A stretch of 37,198 nucleotides of DNA from assembly GCF_022376445.1 (NCBI RefSeq), contig NW_025955340.1, positions 1 to 37,198 of the forward strand. Reading direction: 5' to 3'. Under the pieces are notes generated by a model. That model did no database searches. It was not told the origin of the DNA and saw nothing but the letters and a program-made list of their open reading frames with translations. Of this stretch, positions 1 to 11,209 are shown piece after piece. A program made the position numbers and the translations under genes. The stretch's first letter is position 1; every line of letters begins with the position of its first letter. Origin of the DNA: Fomitopsis serialis. Its lineage: Eukaryota; Basidiomycota; Agaricomycetes; Polyporales; Fomitopsidaceae.

Positions 1-214
1 CAAGGCGGACGCCACTTCGGTGCACTTCCCACTCATTGTCCAGGATTGCCGCAAAGGTCGCCCTCCCCTCACGCTCAGGCGTCGGATGTGCGAAGACGAG
101 CGGCCTGCACTCCAGGTAACGCGGCTTAGGCTTCCTCGACAGTTCGCGTACTATGTCTTCCGCGGTGGCATAGCGGTTGTCCGCGAGGAAGAGATCAAAC
201 GAGAACTTGAACAT
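1..214 (-). CDS. Tandem family copy 1, first exon only (cut by window edge)
   Basis: The reverse strand from an ATG at 214 reads MFKFSFDLFLADN, then RELSRKPKPRYLECRPLVF, then ATFAAILDNEWEVH, and runs open off the window edge. This is the N-terminal module shared with the copies at 1.6, 10.6, 12.1 and 13.7 kb. Its later exons lie outside the window. The start was chosen because the other copies begin with the same ATG-TTC at the same place relative to the conserved upstream block (near 400). No known domain is recognised and the function is unknown. The reading is supported by mostly synonymous differences from the other copies. Confidence 0.6.
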   Translation of the reverse strand, partial: MFKFSFDLFLADNRYATAEDIVRELSRKPKPRYLECRPLVFAHPTPEREGRATFAAILDNEWEVHRSGVRL

Positions 215-397
215 AACAACGTCTAGAAAGCAAGTTCAAGGTCTCGCATCGCGGCATCGGTGCGTGACGCGTGCTTACATTGACTTTGACCGATAATGAC
301 ACCCTTCGTGCGTTTAGTTACGCAAGATCTCCGACGATGAGAGGCGGACGATGGAGGGAAAGACAGAGTGAGCGACGATTAGGCGCCCTCAGGCCAT

Positions 398-450
398 GAG
401 CGTCTATGCCGGAGTGGCTACGCTATGCGGTGGACTCAAGGTAGACGAAC
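398..450 (-). promoter_or_regulatory. Conserved upstream block of family copy 1
   Basis: On the minus strand the block starts TAGACGC and continues through a GGCGCCTAAT segment to a pyrimidine-rich stretch, about 187 bases upstream of the copy 1 ATG. Similar blocks precede copies 2, 6, 7 and 8 at 170 to 205 bases. It is probably core promoter or 5' UTR sequence retained through duplication. The rest of 215-731 holds no gene I can support. Confidence 0.4.
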
Positions 451-731
451 CATACATCGAATTTTCTGTGTTCTAACGTGGAATCTATGTGCGGCAAGGT
501 ACACAGCGAGGGGGAATCTCCTAATTGATCACCATAATAAGACGGTCTTCCACTTCGATACGGTCAAACGACGATCGCTCCCATTGCTCAGTGCCAGGAA
601 GCCCGATTGCTCGCCCCATCACCCCTATGTGGTCGCTACAAATACCATTGTCGTCGTCAGCGACCCCTATCAGCAAACTGGCAGTATATCAGCGCACCTG
701 TCCCACTCATCATGTCTTCCAGAGGATCTCA

Positions 732-1621
732 CTAGCAATGCGGACGCGGAGTCGATGTCGCCAGTGGCGTCCACTCCTCCTCAGGAGTCAGCAACATTGA
801 AGAGGACGCCGGGCTTGGGAGCGGCGTCGAAGTCGCCTGGGGCATCCAATCCTCCAACGGAGTTTGAGTGCGCTGCGGCACGTATGCCCCAGCGACAACC
901 GCACTTCCAACACCTGCACCTCGAGCTCCACCAGCATTGACCGGCTGTGCATGGTTGGTCACCACACTGCGGGAAATGTCCATCAGGTGTACAGTCGCGG
1001 CTGCAAGTTCCTCTGTGATGGTGTGTTCCTCGGAGTGGCTAGGTGACAGTCCCTTGAGCCCCCAGATGTTGTGTCCGTATATCAGCTGAACCAGCTGGGG
1101 AACCCCGTGCCCTTGCACGGCGGACTGGCTGCCATCTGGTGCGTCGTCTGTTTCGTCGTAATTACCGAGGGTCTGACCAGATATCAGTCGCGCCTCCAAG
1201 CACATAAGGGTTCAGCAACACTTACCAACGTCGAGGGCAAGACATCCTCCTCCTCATGTCCCGTGCTCTGCGGTAAGTTCCGGCGCATTGTGAAGATCGA
1301 TTCCATCTTTCGAACAATGAAGGTGAGCACAGCACACTCAGCTGTTTGTCACAGTCCTCTTACCGGATGCCCCCGACTGACTGCTGTGTGTGTTTCGCTC
1401 GCAGGCATTACGTCCTCCTGGTGTATGTCCCAATCCCCATCCAGGATTGCCGCGAATCCTTCTCTCTCGTCGACGTGAGGACGCCACGGCTTCGGTTGCG
1501 CAAACGTAATCGGTCTGCACTCCAGGTATCGTGGCTTTGGCTTCCTGGAGAGTTCTCTGACGACGTCTACCATTGATGTACCGTTGGGATGATCTGCGAG
1601 GAATAGACGAAGAGAGAACAT
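732..1621 (-). CDS. Tandem family copy 2, intact three-exon gene of unknown function
   Basis: Three exons in matching phase 0 (1621-1364, 1306-1226, 1172-732) give about 259 aa. Exon 1 carries the family module: MFSLRLFLADHPNG, a RELSRKPKPRYLECRP core, then FAAILDGDWDIH and a terminal GHP just before the donor. Exon 2 (27 codons) is the least conserved and lacks the VVYTTWPP motif of copies 6 to 8. Exon 3 has a likely helix (ITEELAAATVHLMDI) and an S/T/P-rich tail in which WMPQATSTP is partly repeated as WTPLATSTPRP before the stop. Intron 1 contains the family element TGTGCTCACCT. There is no signal peptide or membrane segment, so a soluble protein is inferred. No known family is recognised. 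Confidence 0.6.
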
Positions 1622-1789
1622 GGCCGCTGATGAGGTATGCGATGCTGGCGATTGAATGTATGGTGGCTTCGACGTTGCTGACGACAGCAGACGTAGATGG
1701 CTGGATGATTTGCGATGTGCGCGAGTGGCAGACGAAAGAGAAATAGCCGGGAGCGACGGGGAGAGACAAAGGCAGGATAAGCGCCCTGT

Positions 1790-1808
1790 TCGTGCAAACG
1801 GCGTCTAT
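1790..1808 (-). promoter_or_regulatory. Conserved upstream block of family copy 2
   Basis: The minus strand reads TAGACGCCGTTTGCACGAAC, followed by a GGCGCTTATC segment and a CCTTTGTCTCTCC pyrimidine tract, about 180 bases before the copy 2 ATG. The order of elements matches copies 7 and 8 almost base for base. A role in transcription is inferred from position and conservation only. Confidence 0.4.
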
Positions 1809-1884
1809 ATATGCAGCGACGGCAGACTGACTGGAATCAGCAGCGGGCCCTACAGATGGACAGATAAGTAATATCATTGGCACG

Positions 1885-2440
1885 GACAGCTCGATAGTCT
1901 AAGTCTGTATATTTTACAGTCCAGGCAATACACGATTTTATGTGATTTATCAATGGTACCAACTATGACGAGAAAGTGCATCTATCGGTCACAAAACTAA
2001 AGTGTGGTGACCGTCAAAAGGGCGTAAACCAACAGGTGCTGAGAGTGCGCATAATCTCGTCCCCTTTTTTGAGCACCCAAGAACTTACATGTACTGTATT
2101 AGACGGCATCCGTCATACGATTCGTGTATGACAAGGACGAGGCGAAGTTGAAGTGTCCATTGTCCGCCCAATGCTCCTCTCTTGCGACGTATGAACGCTT
2201 GACAATTCTCTGTTTCTTCACAAGCCCGATGAACACACTTCCCCTTGCCACTTGCCCGTCATGAGGTTGCCGCGGTCGCCGATCCCGTCGCTCGGATTTG
2301 CGATGCAACGCGACGTCGCCATTCAGGTAGACTAGAGAACGAGTATACATCAAAGTAAACCCAGCACCCAGTACACTGCAACACAGGGTCCAATCGCACC
2401 CGGTGCGTTCTCGCCGGCATCGGCATGTTACCATTGTCCC
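1885..2440. other. Spacer, no supported gene
   Basis: This stretch lies between the promoter of copy 2 and possible distal exons of copy 3. Minus-strand open reading is available over 2099-2458, but it resembles no family member and no protein I recognise. I see no repeat, tRNA or transposon end here. Confidence 0.3.
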
Positions 2441-3514
2441 ACTAACGATCAGTTGCACCGCCCTCCAAACAGGCAGATCGCTGCAGAATGACTGGGACGC
2501 CGTTTGGCTTCCATTGTGCGCAACCTGACTCCGTCATGTTGGATCGACGCGGCCATTGCTTTCTGTCGTGATTCCTCCCTCTCCTTCCGACGTCGATTCT
2601 CCTCTCGGCCTTCGACCCAGGCGACGTAGAATGGAGAACCGAGAGCACGGCGTCCAGGCTCTCCGGTGGGAACAATAGTGGCGGGGGTCCATCGTGGCAG
2701 GGACGGGAGCACAGGGGTATGTCCAGTGAGTCTTTCGGTGCGCGGTGTCGCCCTCCGAAGCGCTTGTGGTTATCTGATTCTGTCGACGGGACCGTGTCGC
2801 TCACGGTAACTACGCATTCTTCACGTCCGTGCAATCCGTGCAAGTTTACCTGTGTCAGCTCTTGCGGGCTCCCATCGGGCTCAGAGCCATCGAATGTTGG
2901 TATGGATGTTGCGTACGTGGATGGGCTGGCTGGCGAGTATGGCCGGTCGGGACGGACGTGAGTGTGGCTCTCCGAACGTGCCGGTGCAGTCTACACACAC
3001 CCGGTCATGTTGCATGAATACTCTCGACTGTAGTTTCTTTTACCTAAGGAGACATACCATAATAGTTGATGACCAATTTGGCGCAGGCAGTGAGACCTTC
3101 GGGTGGTGTCTACGCATCGGACTGGCGTCTCGGGCAGCCATGGATTGACTATGGCCGGCCTCAGCATCACTGAGGGCTATCTGCAGTTGCGCGTCAATGG
3201 GTTGGTGCTACGGGATGATGTAAGTGAACATATAGGAGAACATTACGCAGAGGCTGACCCTGTGATACAGATATTCCTGATTATACTGCAAACTGCCCTG
3301 GTTGTTACTCCGAGCATCGAAGTATCTGTGCACCTGTTCTCGGCATCCATCTGCCCCTTGGTCGGTCGCCCCGAATGTTGACCGATTTGGTTTTGTGGGA
3401 ACCGTACAAAGAAGTGGGCCTTTCGCCCAGTGGCTGTCGTCGTCCTGGTTGTGGCGACGCCACCAGAACTAGGTAAGCACGAAACAAGTGACGGTTTCCT
3501 ATCAGTTGACTTAC

Positions 3515-3766
3515 AAGATGATCTATTGGTACCGTCTCCTGTTTTGTGTTTGCAAGACGCATCCCGCCTCGCCACAGCTCCCACTCATAGTCAAGTATGT
3601 TGGCGAAGCTCTCGCGGCCCATGGATGGTACTGGTTCGGCAAATAACAGCGGCTGGCAGCGTTTTGGGTCGCGACATGTCTGCCTAATCTCATTGAGCAG
3701 GTCCTCTGCTGTGGTACCTCGGCAGCCATGCGAGTGTGGATGCGTGTCGGGCAGTTCCAACATCAT
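3515..3766 (-). CDS. Tandem family copy 3, divergent member (first exon)
   Basis: Exon 1 (84 codons, starting ATG-ATG) aligns in order with the family module: GTTAEDLLNEIRQ stands for the SMVDVVRELSRK segment, then RCQPLLFAEPVPSMGRESF, ANILDYEWELW, and LANTKQETV before a GT donor. The intron has GTGCTTACCT where other copies have GTGCTCACCT. The KPKPRYLECRP core is largely changed. Downstream exons probably lie between about 3.47 and 2.1 kb but could not be fixed. Candidate coding stretches there are charged (around 2449-2712, with EGREENRRRKEREESRQK). The member may be functional but fast-evolving, or decaying. Function unknown. Confidence 0.45.
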
Positions 3767-4473
3767 TATATCGCTGTGGCCACAAGTCAAACAGCCGCCT
3801 CGCGCGAATGGAGGAGGCCAGGATCGATACACGTATGTTTCACCGACAAGCGATATGTGTTTGATGCTTGATAATTTGTGCTTTCCAGATATAGGGTCGT
3901 ATGAGGGCGGGCACTGTCGTGGGACGTGAACAAGAGAGTTCGAGGTGAGCCTCGCGCTTCCTTTGTGTGGCAGGCGCTTACGCGCTAGTGGCTGAAGCTC
4001 GACGCGTCAATGAGCGCCGGTCCAAGTCGCTACGCTTCGATGTGTTGTTGAGCGAGCGCGTACAGCGTACTTATGCGAAACGAAGTGCAAATATAACCGC
4101 AGTTCGGGTCAGTGTCACTGCGGGTCGCCCAGGCCCCTGTGGAACATCCAAGGACTATCGCCGTTCGCAACCGGTCAATAGATCTGCTACAGGACAAGGT
4201 AACTAACAGTCCGAGGAACAAGTCAAATGGAAGATTCGAGAGCTCTAGCTATGCGCCCGAATTGGCCAACCTCAATAGCGTCCCCGAGGCACCCTACGTC
4301 CCACCCTGCCTTCTTATCGTCAGTCAGATGACAGCCCGCTCTCTAGCCTCCCAGAATCACTCCAGGCTTGCATTGTCTCGCGTTCGATGCCAGCGGGCTG
4401 CGCGTCACCGAATTCCTCCGCTTTCGTCCGATCGCCCGGACGAGCTCGCGCTGATAACGGAACTGTCGGTAGC

Positions 4474-5779
4474 CTATTTCCCTGAATCGTGAACCAACCG
4501 CAGCCAATCGACTATGGCAGACCGACTGCGGTACCCGAAGTCGTTGTCTACCTTTGGTCCCGTTATGTCGCCTTGTCCCGACCAACTCCTTGACATCTCC
4601 TCGACCCGTCTGTTTCGGATTCCCCCGAGTTGGCGGGTAAGCTTGGTGTCGTTGGTATAGTGCATCGTCGACTCGGAAGAGGCGACTTCACTGTCTGATG
4701 CGACAGGAGACTGGTCGCTTGTGACGGTTGGTACTTTGCGGCGTGAAGCGTCTGGGGAATCCATCGCCGCAGAGATGTTGCTCTCATCTGCTAAGTAACA
4801 GCTACCAAGCTTGCTGATGGTGTCCTGCAGAGATTCGTGGGTGCTCCAAGCACTTCCGTACTCGCTAGTGCATTCCCTAGGCTCCTGGGTGGGTGTCGTT
4901 TCTGGTCCGTGTAGGGTGGTATAATTGACGACCGCAGATAAAGGCTCAGTCGACATGATCTTCGTCACTTCGTTGTATGTGTTTGATGGCCTGCCCATTG
5001 CGCGTGGCAACTCTCGCCTGAATGGCTCGATGCTGAAGGCGCCCGTTATAGATGCATAGGGTCTCCTGTAAGTGGGACCAATGTGCGGGCTTGCCACCCA
5101 GTAGGAGCTCAAGGAAAACCCGAGAGGGCAGTTCCTTGTCGCTGTTTCCATCTGACGAGTATGTTGAGTAACACGTATCGTCAATGTTAAGGCCCATTCA
5201 CTCACCTTCTTTGCTGTAGCCTCGGCAGCGTCCTTGGGCACTACATCCCAGGATCCCTTCAGGATCGCGTTGCAGCCTCCCAGAGCTGGGGGTGGCTGTG
5301 GCGAGTAGACACATGACGTGAGGTACTCTGTGTCGTCGAGCTTCCCAGCCTCCTTCAGCAGTGACCGCGGTGAGCACACACTTGATTATGGACCCAAAGA
5401 TGAGTTGACTTACAAGGCGGCCGTCTTCTTCCATATTCGTTTGTGTTCTCAGGCGAGTGGCCGAGTTGTCCCTGGCTTCCTGCTCCATAGACTCGGCGGT
5501 GGCGACATCCGGTGGTGGCGAGGCGGCGATTGGCAGGGGTGGTAGATTGGCAAGTGTTCCCATTGCAGTACTGACATTCGACGTGACGTCCATTACGAGA
5601 CCGAAGCTGTCGACGGTGAGAACCTGAAACGAGCACTGGTTGAAGATGTTCACTCGGTTCACACTCGTGTCCAGATGTCGGACCAGACTGTATGGTGGTG
5701 GTATGTAGGGGGTGGAAGGCGAGGAACTTCGGCGAGTGGCAAGGTCAACTTCGATGGACTGCGACGCGACGCTGCACAC
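4474..5779 (-). CDS. Tandem family copy 4, divergent and longer member
   Basis: Three exons in phase 0 (5779-5414, about 5360-5214, about 5159-4474) give roughly 395 aa. The exon 1 donor context and the GTGCTCACC element in intron 1 match the family. Exon 2 has CVYSPQPPPALGG where copies 6 to 8 have VVYTTWPP. The N terminus has changed beyond confident alignment, and exon 3 is longer, Ser/Thr-rich and hydrophilic, without the ATSTPR tail. Intron 2 is 54 bases, a multiple of three and open, so its retention would keep frame. Homology to the array is inferred from gene architecture plus exon 2. No known domain is seen, and the start could be a later ATG. Confidence 0.4.
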
Positions 5780-7620
5780 CTGAGCGTCTGGTGGCAGGTT
5801 TAGCGCTCAAAGCCACGCACCTTGAGTGGCAACTATGTATGCATTGAGCTCTTTTCGTTATTCAGTGCGGTGCGAAAACCGAACAAAAGAGACCCAGTAC
5901 TACAGTATGTAGGCACTTTCACTTTCTTATCGACGTTGAAGTTGAGGCTTGACTGACAGCGCGCAAGTGAGGTACTGTCTAAACGCCGACAGGTGTCCCC
6001 CAGCGCGTCGGAGCGTACGAATCGACTTTCGAGCCATACAACACCTCGCAGATGTCACGACGTAGCATCGTCGATAGCGATACTTGGGTTATCACAAAGT
6101 CAAATTGTGCGACTGGTGTACCAGGCTGGGACGTCCTGGAAGAAAGATACAGATATGGTTAGTATATTGTTCTTGGCTCTGCGTCGTGGGTGGTGCAGGT
6201 CGTTCAGCAACTTCACAGCGCTGTCGATAGCCCATGCATGCGAACGGGGAAACTCGCCACGTTTCAACACAGTCAATGATCATGGACGCGTGATATGTAT
6301 GTCCCTCGTTGCGTTTGACTCGAATACTAGGCTTACACCTGCAATGCCCTTCCTTTGTCGGAGTATTCTGGGGTTCCCCAAATGCACACTGCATCTCACA
6401 CCAAACTCGTATACACTCATCGATGAACATAAGATTTGTTCTTACGCGGCCCTTGTAGCCAAAGGTGAGTTGTGCTGTGATACGAAGTCATGGCGAGATG
6501 CGCCTTGCCGCAGCGACGTACCATCACCAGTGCAAGGTTCTCTGATTCAGAGCGAGTGCTGGTTAGGCATCCATCATTCATCAGCCACAAAGCGAACGAA
6601 ATATCCCCGGGATGCAATCCCGCTAACTGGGAGACATCAGAGTCCTGGCGAGCAGAGTGATCCCCAACGGGACGCACGCAGTGTACGCTGTAGTCGAATC
6701 GTTCAACGCAGCTTCGTATATCCTGTACGTAGGAACTGTCTAGTAGTGAGAAATTCGGAGCATAGGAATGTACATGGACAATGAAGTGTCGTAACAAGCA
6801 ATGCGATGTCTCGAAAGGCTTGCGTTGTCGAATAATGGAGTAGACGGCTGAAGTCCCTCGCCGTCTGATGTACTGGGCAATTCATGAGCATACCCGGCCC
6901 AGGCTCCCACCCCATTGATGCAGACCTATCAATCCGCTTTCCTCTCACTAGGGATGCTGCATGCGGCGAGTACGGCGACCTATTATACTTGCGTAATTTG
7001 GTTCTGCGCGCGCAGTGCGCGACGTCGTTCACGCGAGCTACCATACGGTGGCCCCTGACACTTGACTTGTTATGCAGCGCACCTACGCATCGTTGTTCGA
7101 GGTCGCTAATTCCAGGCGTTCGAGGCAAAGTCATGTCTGTGCTCTGGATTTCGAGATGCAGTGTGTGAGTTTCTCGATAGCGAGCGCATCCTGTGGCATC
7201 CGGAATCAGAGCATAGGACGGAGATTCGTCGATTCGACGACGGCGGTGCTGCACCAGCACATAAATCAAGCATAGATGCGTGTCGGCCGCCAATATATAT
7301 GTGCATGATGGTTGGTAGACACGCGGCCCAGGTGCTGTACAGTCGTGACGCATCGCATCGGTGGCGGGACGGTCCGGCTCAGCCACTGAGCCGCTGGATC
7401 AACCTGAATCAACAGTCGGGTGTGGCCCGACTCGGAGTGGCACAGGCGACCTCAGTGGCCTGTCTCAAGGCCTGTCCTGTACGATGCCCATCTCGACGCT
7501 GCGTACCTTCGCGAGCCCCGCCCAGGCTCTGGTGTTCTTACTTCGTCGCCCGGAATGTTATTGAACATCGCTCTCGCTGCCCTTGCGACGCTGACTAACG
7601 CTCGTCAAGCCCGGCCACCG
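5780..7620. other. Spacer of about 1.8 kb without a supported gene
   Basis: A 263-codon plus-strand frame is open at 5993-6784, but it has no recognisable motif, unusual composition for a protein and no conserved counterpart in the array. On the minus strand the family module and its GTGCTCACC intron element are both absent. The stretch may be decayed family or transposon sequence. I see nothing that supports a gene. Confidence 0.3.
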
Positions 7621-8040
7621 AATCACTCACCCCCAGGGACTGATTGACCATCCACGAACGATGCGCCATCGGAGCTCTTGGATAGCATTCGAGCGCAGTT
7701 CGGAGTCATGGTATGCAGATGATCTATACAGTGTGAAAAGCGGTGAAATAACAATGTAGACGGTTCAAGAGACAATTGTCTCCCCAAGGGCCATGTTGAT
7801 CGACCCGTTCGCGCACCATGAAACGAGCAAGCTCCCACCCGCCCAGAGCCCTGTAGCATTGGCTCGTTTGTCGCCGCGATGCTGGTCCCTCCATAGCTAC
7901 TCCGGATCCAGGATCATCCTCTCCCATCGTTGTGTACACCTCTTCCTCTCCGTCGCCGTGACCGCAGCCAGCCTCGAGCCGTCCCACCGGATTTGCTCCA
8001 CGCGGCCTGGCGCCGAAGTACTCGAGGAGAAAACTCAGAG

Positions 8041-8670
8041 ACGCGCCTTAAGCCCACAGACCGCATTGCCATCGGATGGCGACGCCGGGCCCGAGGACGC
8101 CTTGGAGCTCAATGCGACCTCTTCGGCGAGCGCCGCCCATGCTATACCGCCCAATGCTTGGTCCATAGCAACGCGTAGGAGCTCCTCGTCCAACGGGACG
8201 TCGTGCTGGATGGTGATGCGAGATGAGCTAAGATCTGGCTTTCGAGTGATGGCGCACTCGCCTCTTCAACCTCAAGCACGGCCTCGCATTTTGGATTCAC
8301 CGGCTCGAAGCTGGCGGCAGCCTGTTTATGGTATGTAGACGACTGATGGGCTCGTCGGGGTTGAGGGACTCACCATCTGACAGTCGCCCGATAATCCGAC
8401 ATTAACACCCATCTGCAAACCGCTTCTGTCCCATGAAGCAGGTGGCGGTGCCAAATAACCTCTCCATCGATGTAGGCGCGACGCGAAGCCGTCCTGAGCC
8501 TACGCCACATTACAGGTAAGCACAAGTTGATTTACGAACGATGCGGTGCTCTGACTTACCAAATGCCCATCGCCGCCCGTAAATGGATTTGTGTTTATAG
8601 CTGCCATCCTGTATGGCGAGCTGTCAAATGATTGCCGGACCTGATACTCATACAAGATGAACCCACCTCA
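8041..8670 (-). pseudogene. Tandem family copy 5, highly diverged, probably degraded
   Basis: Exon 1 survives from an upstream stop near 8668 to 8560 and reads FILYEYQVRQSF, then MAAINTNPFTGGDGHL before a GTAAGT donor, matching the family's ILD.EW and ANTK..GHP positions. Intron 1 contains TTGTGCTTACCTG. Exon 2 (8499-8374, 42 codons, phase 0) has GYLAPPPAS at the place of VVYTTWPP. Exon 3 begins at 8321, but its frame ends after 58 codons. The helix equivalent (DEELLRVAMDQALGGIAWA) sits in another frame, so a frame shift or unseen intron is needed. Upstream of 8670 the first exon is also out of frame. It is best treated as a remnant; a functional, badly resolved gene is the alternative. Confidence 0.35.
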
Positions 8671-8679
8671 TATTCAGTC

Positions 8680-9690
8680 CGTCCTGTGGCGATTGAGGAT
8701 ATTGAGGATGTAATCCTCCTCGTTCGTTGCGAAGACTCCCTCGACCAGGCTTCAAGCCTTGAGGAGGCACACGTATCTTGCCGTACGTCAGGCCTGTCGC
8801 GTACTAGACGATCGCAATTGAACGATCGCGTCGTCGGGTAAGTCGACTAATCAGACACTCACGGTCTGTCTATAGTCTTGCATTTTATTGATCTATGTTC
8901 TCTAGGTCTGTTGACGCGTATGTGGTGCCTTGATAGGTATGAGCGAACAGGCAGCGGGAGCGAGGCAGTGGGAAGACGACTACAAGAACGAGGCCACGCG
9001 CGAGCGCCGCCTTTGTTGAACTGGCGCTTACGCGGTTGTGGCTTAGCTGCTGCATAACTTATCTGTGTGGCGGCGCGTGATGCCGGCATACCGCCTCGGA
9101 CCCTATAGTGCTAGGGGCGGCCCGCTCCTATTGGGTTCGGCGAGGAGGATAGGTGAACGACGAATGCCAGTGGCGGAAACTTACTTATGCGGTCACTGCA
9201 AGCCAAAGTATTCAAGAAAAGGCTATGGGACAATTTGCCGTGTGCGGAGGGACACTCGTGGCGAGGAGATACACTCGTCCGTTCATGTGCATGCGTCCTG
9301 CCTCGAAGTCTTTGAGGAGACACGGCTCCAAAGACCGATGCTGCGCCGCGACTATTGTGTCAAGATACTGGGAAACCAATATCTGTATACAATGGGACCA
9401 CATCCGGCTTGCTTCATAAACAGCCTGCTCTAAACCACCCTTCGTTCCCCTCCTCCGCTCTCCCCTTGATGCGGAAGCCATGTATCCCCTGCGCAAAAGG
9501 ATGGTGCCGCTCCTTGGTCTCGAGCTTCTCCCCCCTGCCTTCGCTTCGCATGCGCAAATCGCCACTGTCTGCAGACGTGAGCCGACAAGGAAGACGAGGG
9601 TGCAACATAGACCACGGACCTCACGCTCTCACACCTGCGTATGTTCCCGATTCAATGGCGAGCTGCGGTCGGTATGGTCGTCAGCCTGTC
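8680..9690. other. Spacer of about 1 kb, no supported gene
   Basis: Short open frames exist on both strands, but none aligns with the family or with a known protein. There are no repeats or RNA genes that I can recognise. Confidence 0.3.
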
Positions 9691-9701
9691 GATAATGCAG
9701 G

Positions 9702-10639
9702 TCAAGCACGTAGCCTCACCTGGACCCTTGCCTTCTCATAACCAGCCCCACCGCTCCTTCGAAGGGTCAACGGTGCCCTGTCTGATGCCGGGCTAAGCAG
9801 CGTTGACGACGATGCGGGGCTTGGGCGGGGAGTGGATGTCGCTTGTGGCATCCAGTCGTCGAACGGACAGGACGCCCAGTCGGACAGGCCTGTACCCTCC
9901 AGCTCTCCAAGGGTGCTGTTTGCATCCGCCAACCTCTCTGCGCATGCATCCTGCTCTGCGGCGGCCAAGACGATATTCATCATCTCTCGCAAGAAACGGC
10001 CTTCGACTTCGTGTGCACGCACACGGGCGACGACAAGACCCCGTGCTTGGCTGAATGCCCGTGCCCTCTCCTCGCAGAGATTCGCGCTCGGATGGACTTG
10101 TTCCGTTTGGTTGGCAGCCTTGTGGGTCCGCCCGGAAGCTATGTAGCCGTGTCCTGGGCAGACCTCGTTGAAGACACCCCCCAGCTACGCAAACCGAGTA
10201 ATTCAGATAAGACTACATCCAATACTTAGCATGACGTACGCGATCGGCGGGCCCATACTCATTGCGTGGTGCGTTCTGCGACGACTGCCCGTGTGGCGTC
10301 GACAGCACTGGCGGCCACGTAGTGTAGACCACGCCACTCTCCTTGGTTTTAGGTGAGCACAAATCCATCAACGGTTCACCGTCGCCCTTCACTCACCGGA
10401 TGGCCGTCGATAACCGTTTGTGGTTTTGTGTTTGCAGGTATGACCCGACCCTCGTGTAGCTCCCAATCGTTCTCCAGGATCGCCGCAAATTGCGTTCCTT
10501 CCGGGTACTCGGGCGTTGGCTGTGCGAAGATCAACGGTCTACATTCCAAGTAACGCTTCGGCTTCCTTGTCATCTCTCTGACTATGTCAGCTGCGGAGGC
10601 GTAGGGGGTGTCTGCGAGGAACAGTCGAAACGAGAACAT
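9702..10639 (-). CDS. Tandem family copy 6, intact three-exon gene of unknown function
   Basis: Exons 10639-10397, 10341-10240 and 10184-9702 join in phase 0 to about 275 aa. Exon 1 (81 codons) reads MFSFRLFLADTP, REMTRKPKRYLECRPLIF, TQFAAILENDWELHEGR and PANTKPQTVIDGHP. Exon 2 has GVVYTTWPPVLSTPHG. Exon 3 has a likely amphipathic helix (FLREMMNIVLAAAEQD) and the tail motif DDWMPQATSTPRPSPASS followed by TLLSP. Intron 1 holds TTGTGCTCACCT. The frame stays open upstream of the ATG, so a longer N terminus cannot be excluded; I use the ATG conserved across copies. The SP/TP sites suggest proline-directed phosphorylation, which is inference. Function unknown. Confidence 0.65.
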
Positions 10640-10789
10640 CGTCAAGACTGGAACAGCGACTTCAATCTCGTGTCGAGCGCGCAGGTATGTGTTCTGCGAG
10701 AGCTTACGCGTGTAGCTGTTGAAATCGAGGTGATAGGTGCTGCTGAAGTCCTCAAGTCGGGGAGGATCTTCGACGATGAGCGATTGAAG

Positions 10790-10850
10790 ATGAAAGGCGA
10801 GACGCAAGTACGCGCCCAGGTCGGGCGCCTTTATGCGACCAGCGTCTATG
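10790..10850 (-). promoter_or_regulatory. Conserved upstream block of family copy 6
   Basis: The minus strand reads TAGACGCTGGTCGCATAAAG, then GGCGCCCGA and a pyrimidine-rich run, about 203 bases before the copy 6 ATG. It is the most diverged of the five blocks but keeps the TAGACGC start and the GGCGCC element. Confidence 0.35.
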
Positions 10851-11209
10851 CCAAGGCTCTGCGTGTACCGGTCGAGCCGCACTGTATGATGCTGGCGCGG
10901 ACGACTAATGCGATTGACCTCTGCGCTATACGGACACCACGAACGATGCCATACAATCACCATTATTGACACAGGACGACGATTCAATCTGATACAGAAC
11001 TCGACTACTTTCAACTTCCATTCTCTACGCGTGCAGGCCCCCTAACCCGAAGTCTTGCCTCATACCACCAGTTCCACGTTTTCAAATTGAGAAGCGATTT
11101 TCCGCATTCAACATCCCACGCGCGGACTCCCGCGGCCAACTGCACACAACATCCTCGGTCACCATGCATAATGGAAAGTTGACAGCACATCGACGTACCT
11201 CCTACTCCA

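Noticed and set aside
5993..6784. 263-codon plus-strand open frame as a gene
   Set aside because: It has no recognisable motif, no codon or composition support and no neighbour evidence. Long chance frames are common in this GC-rich DNA.
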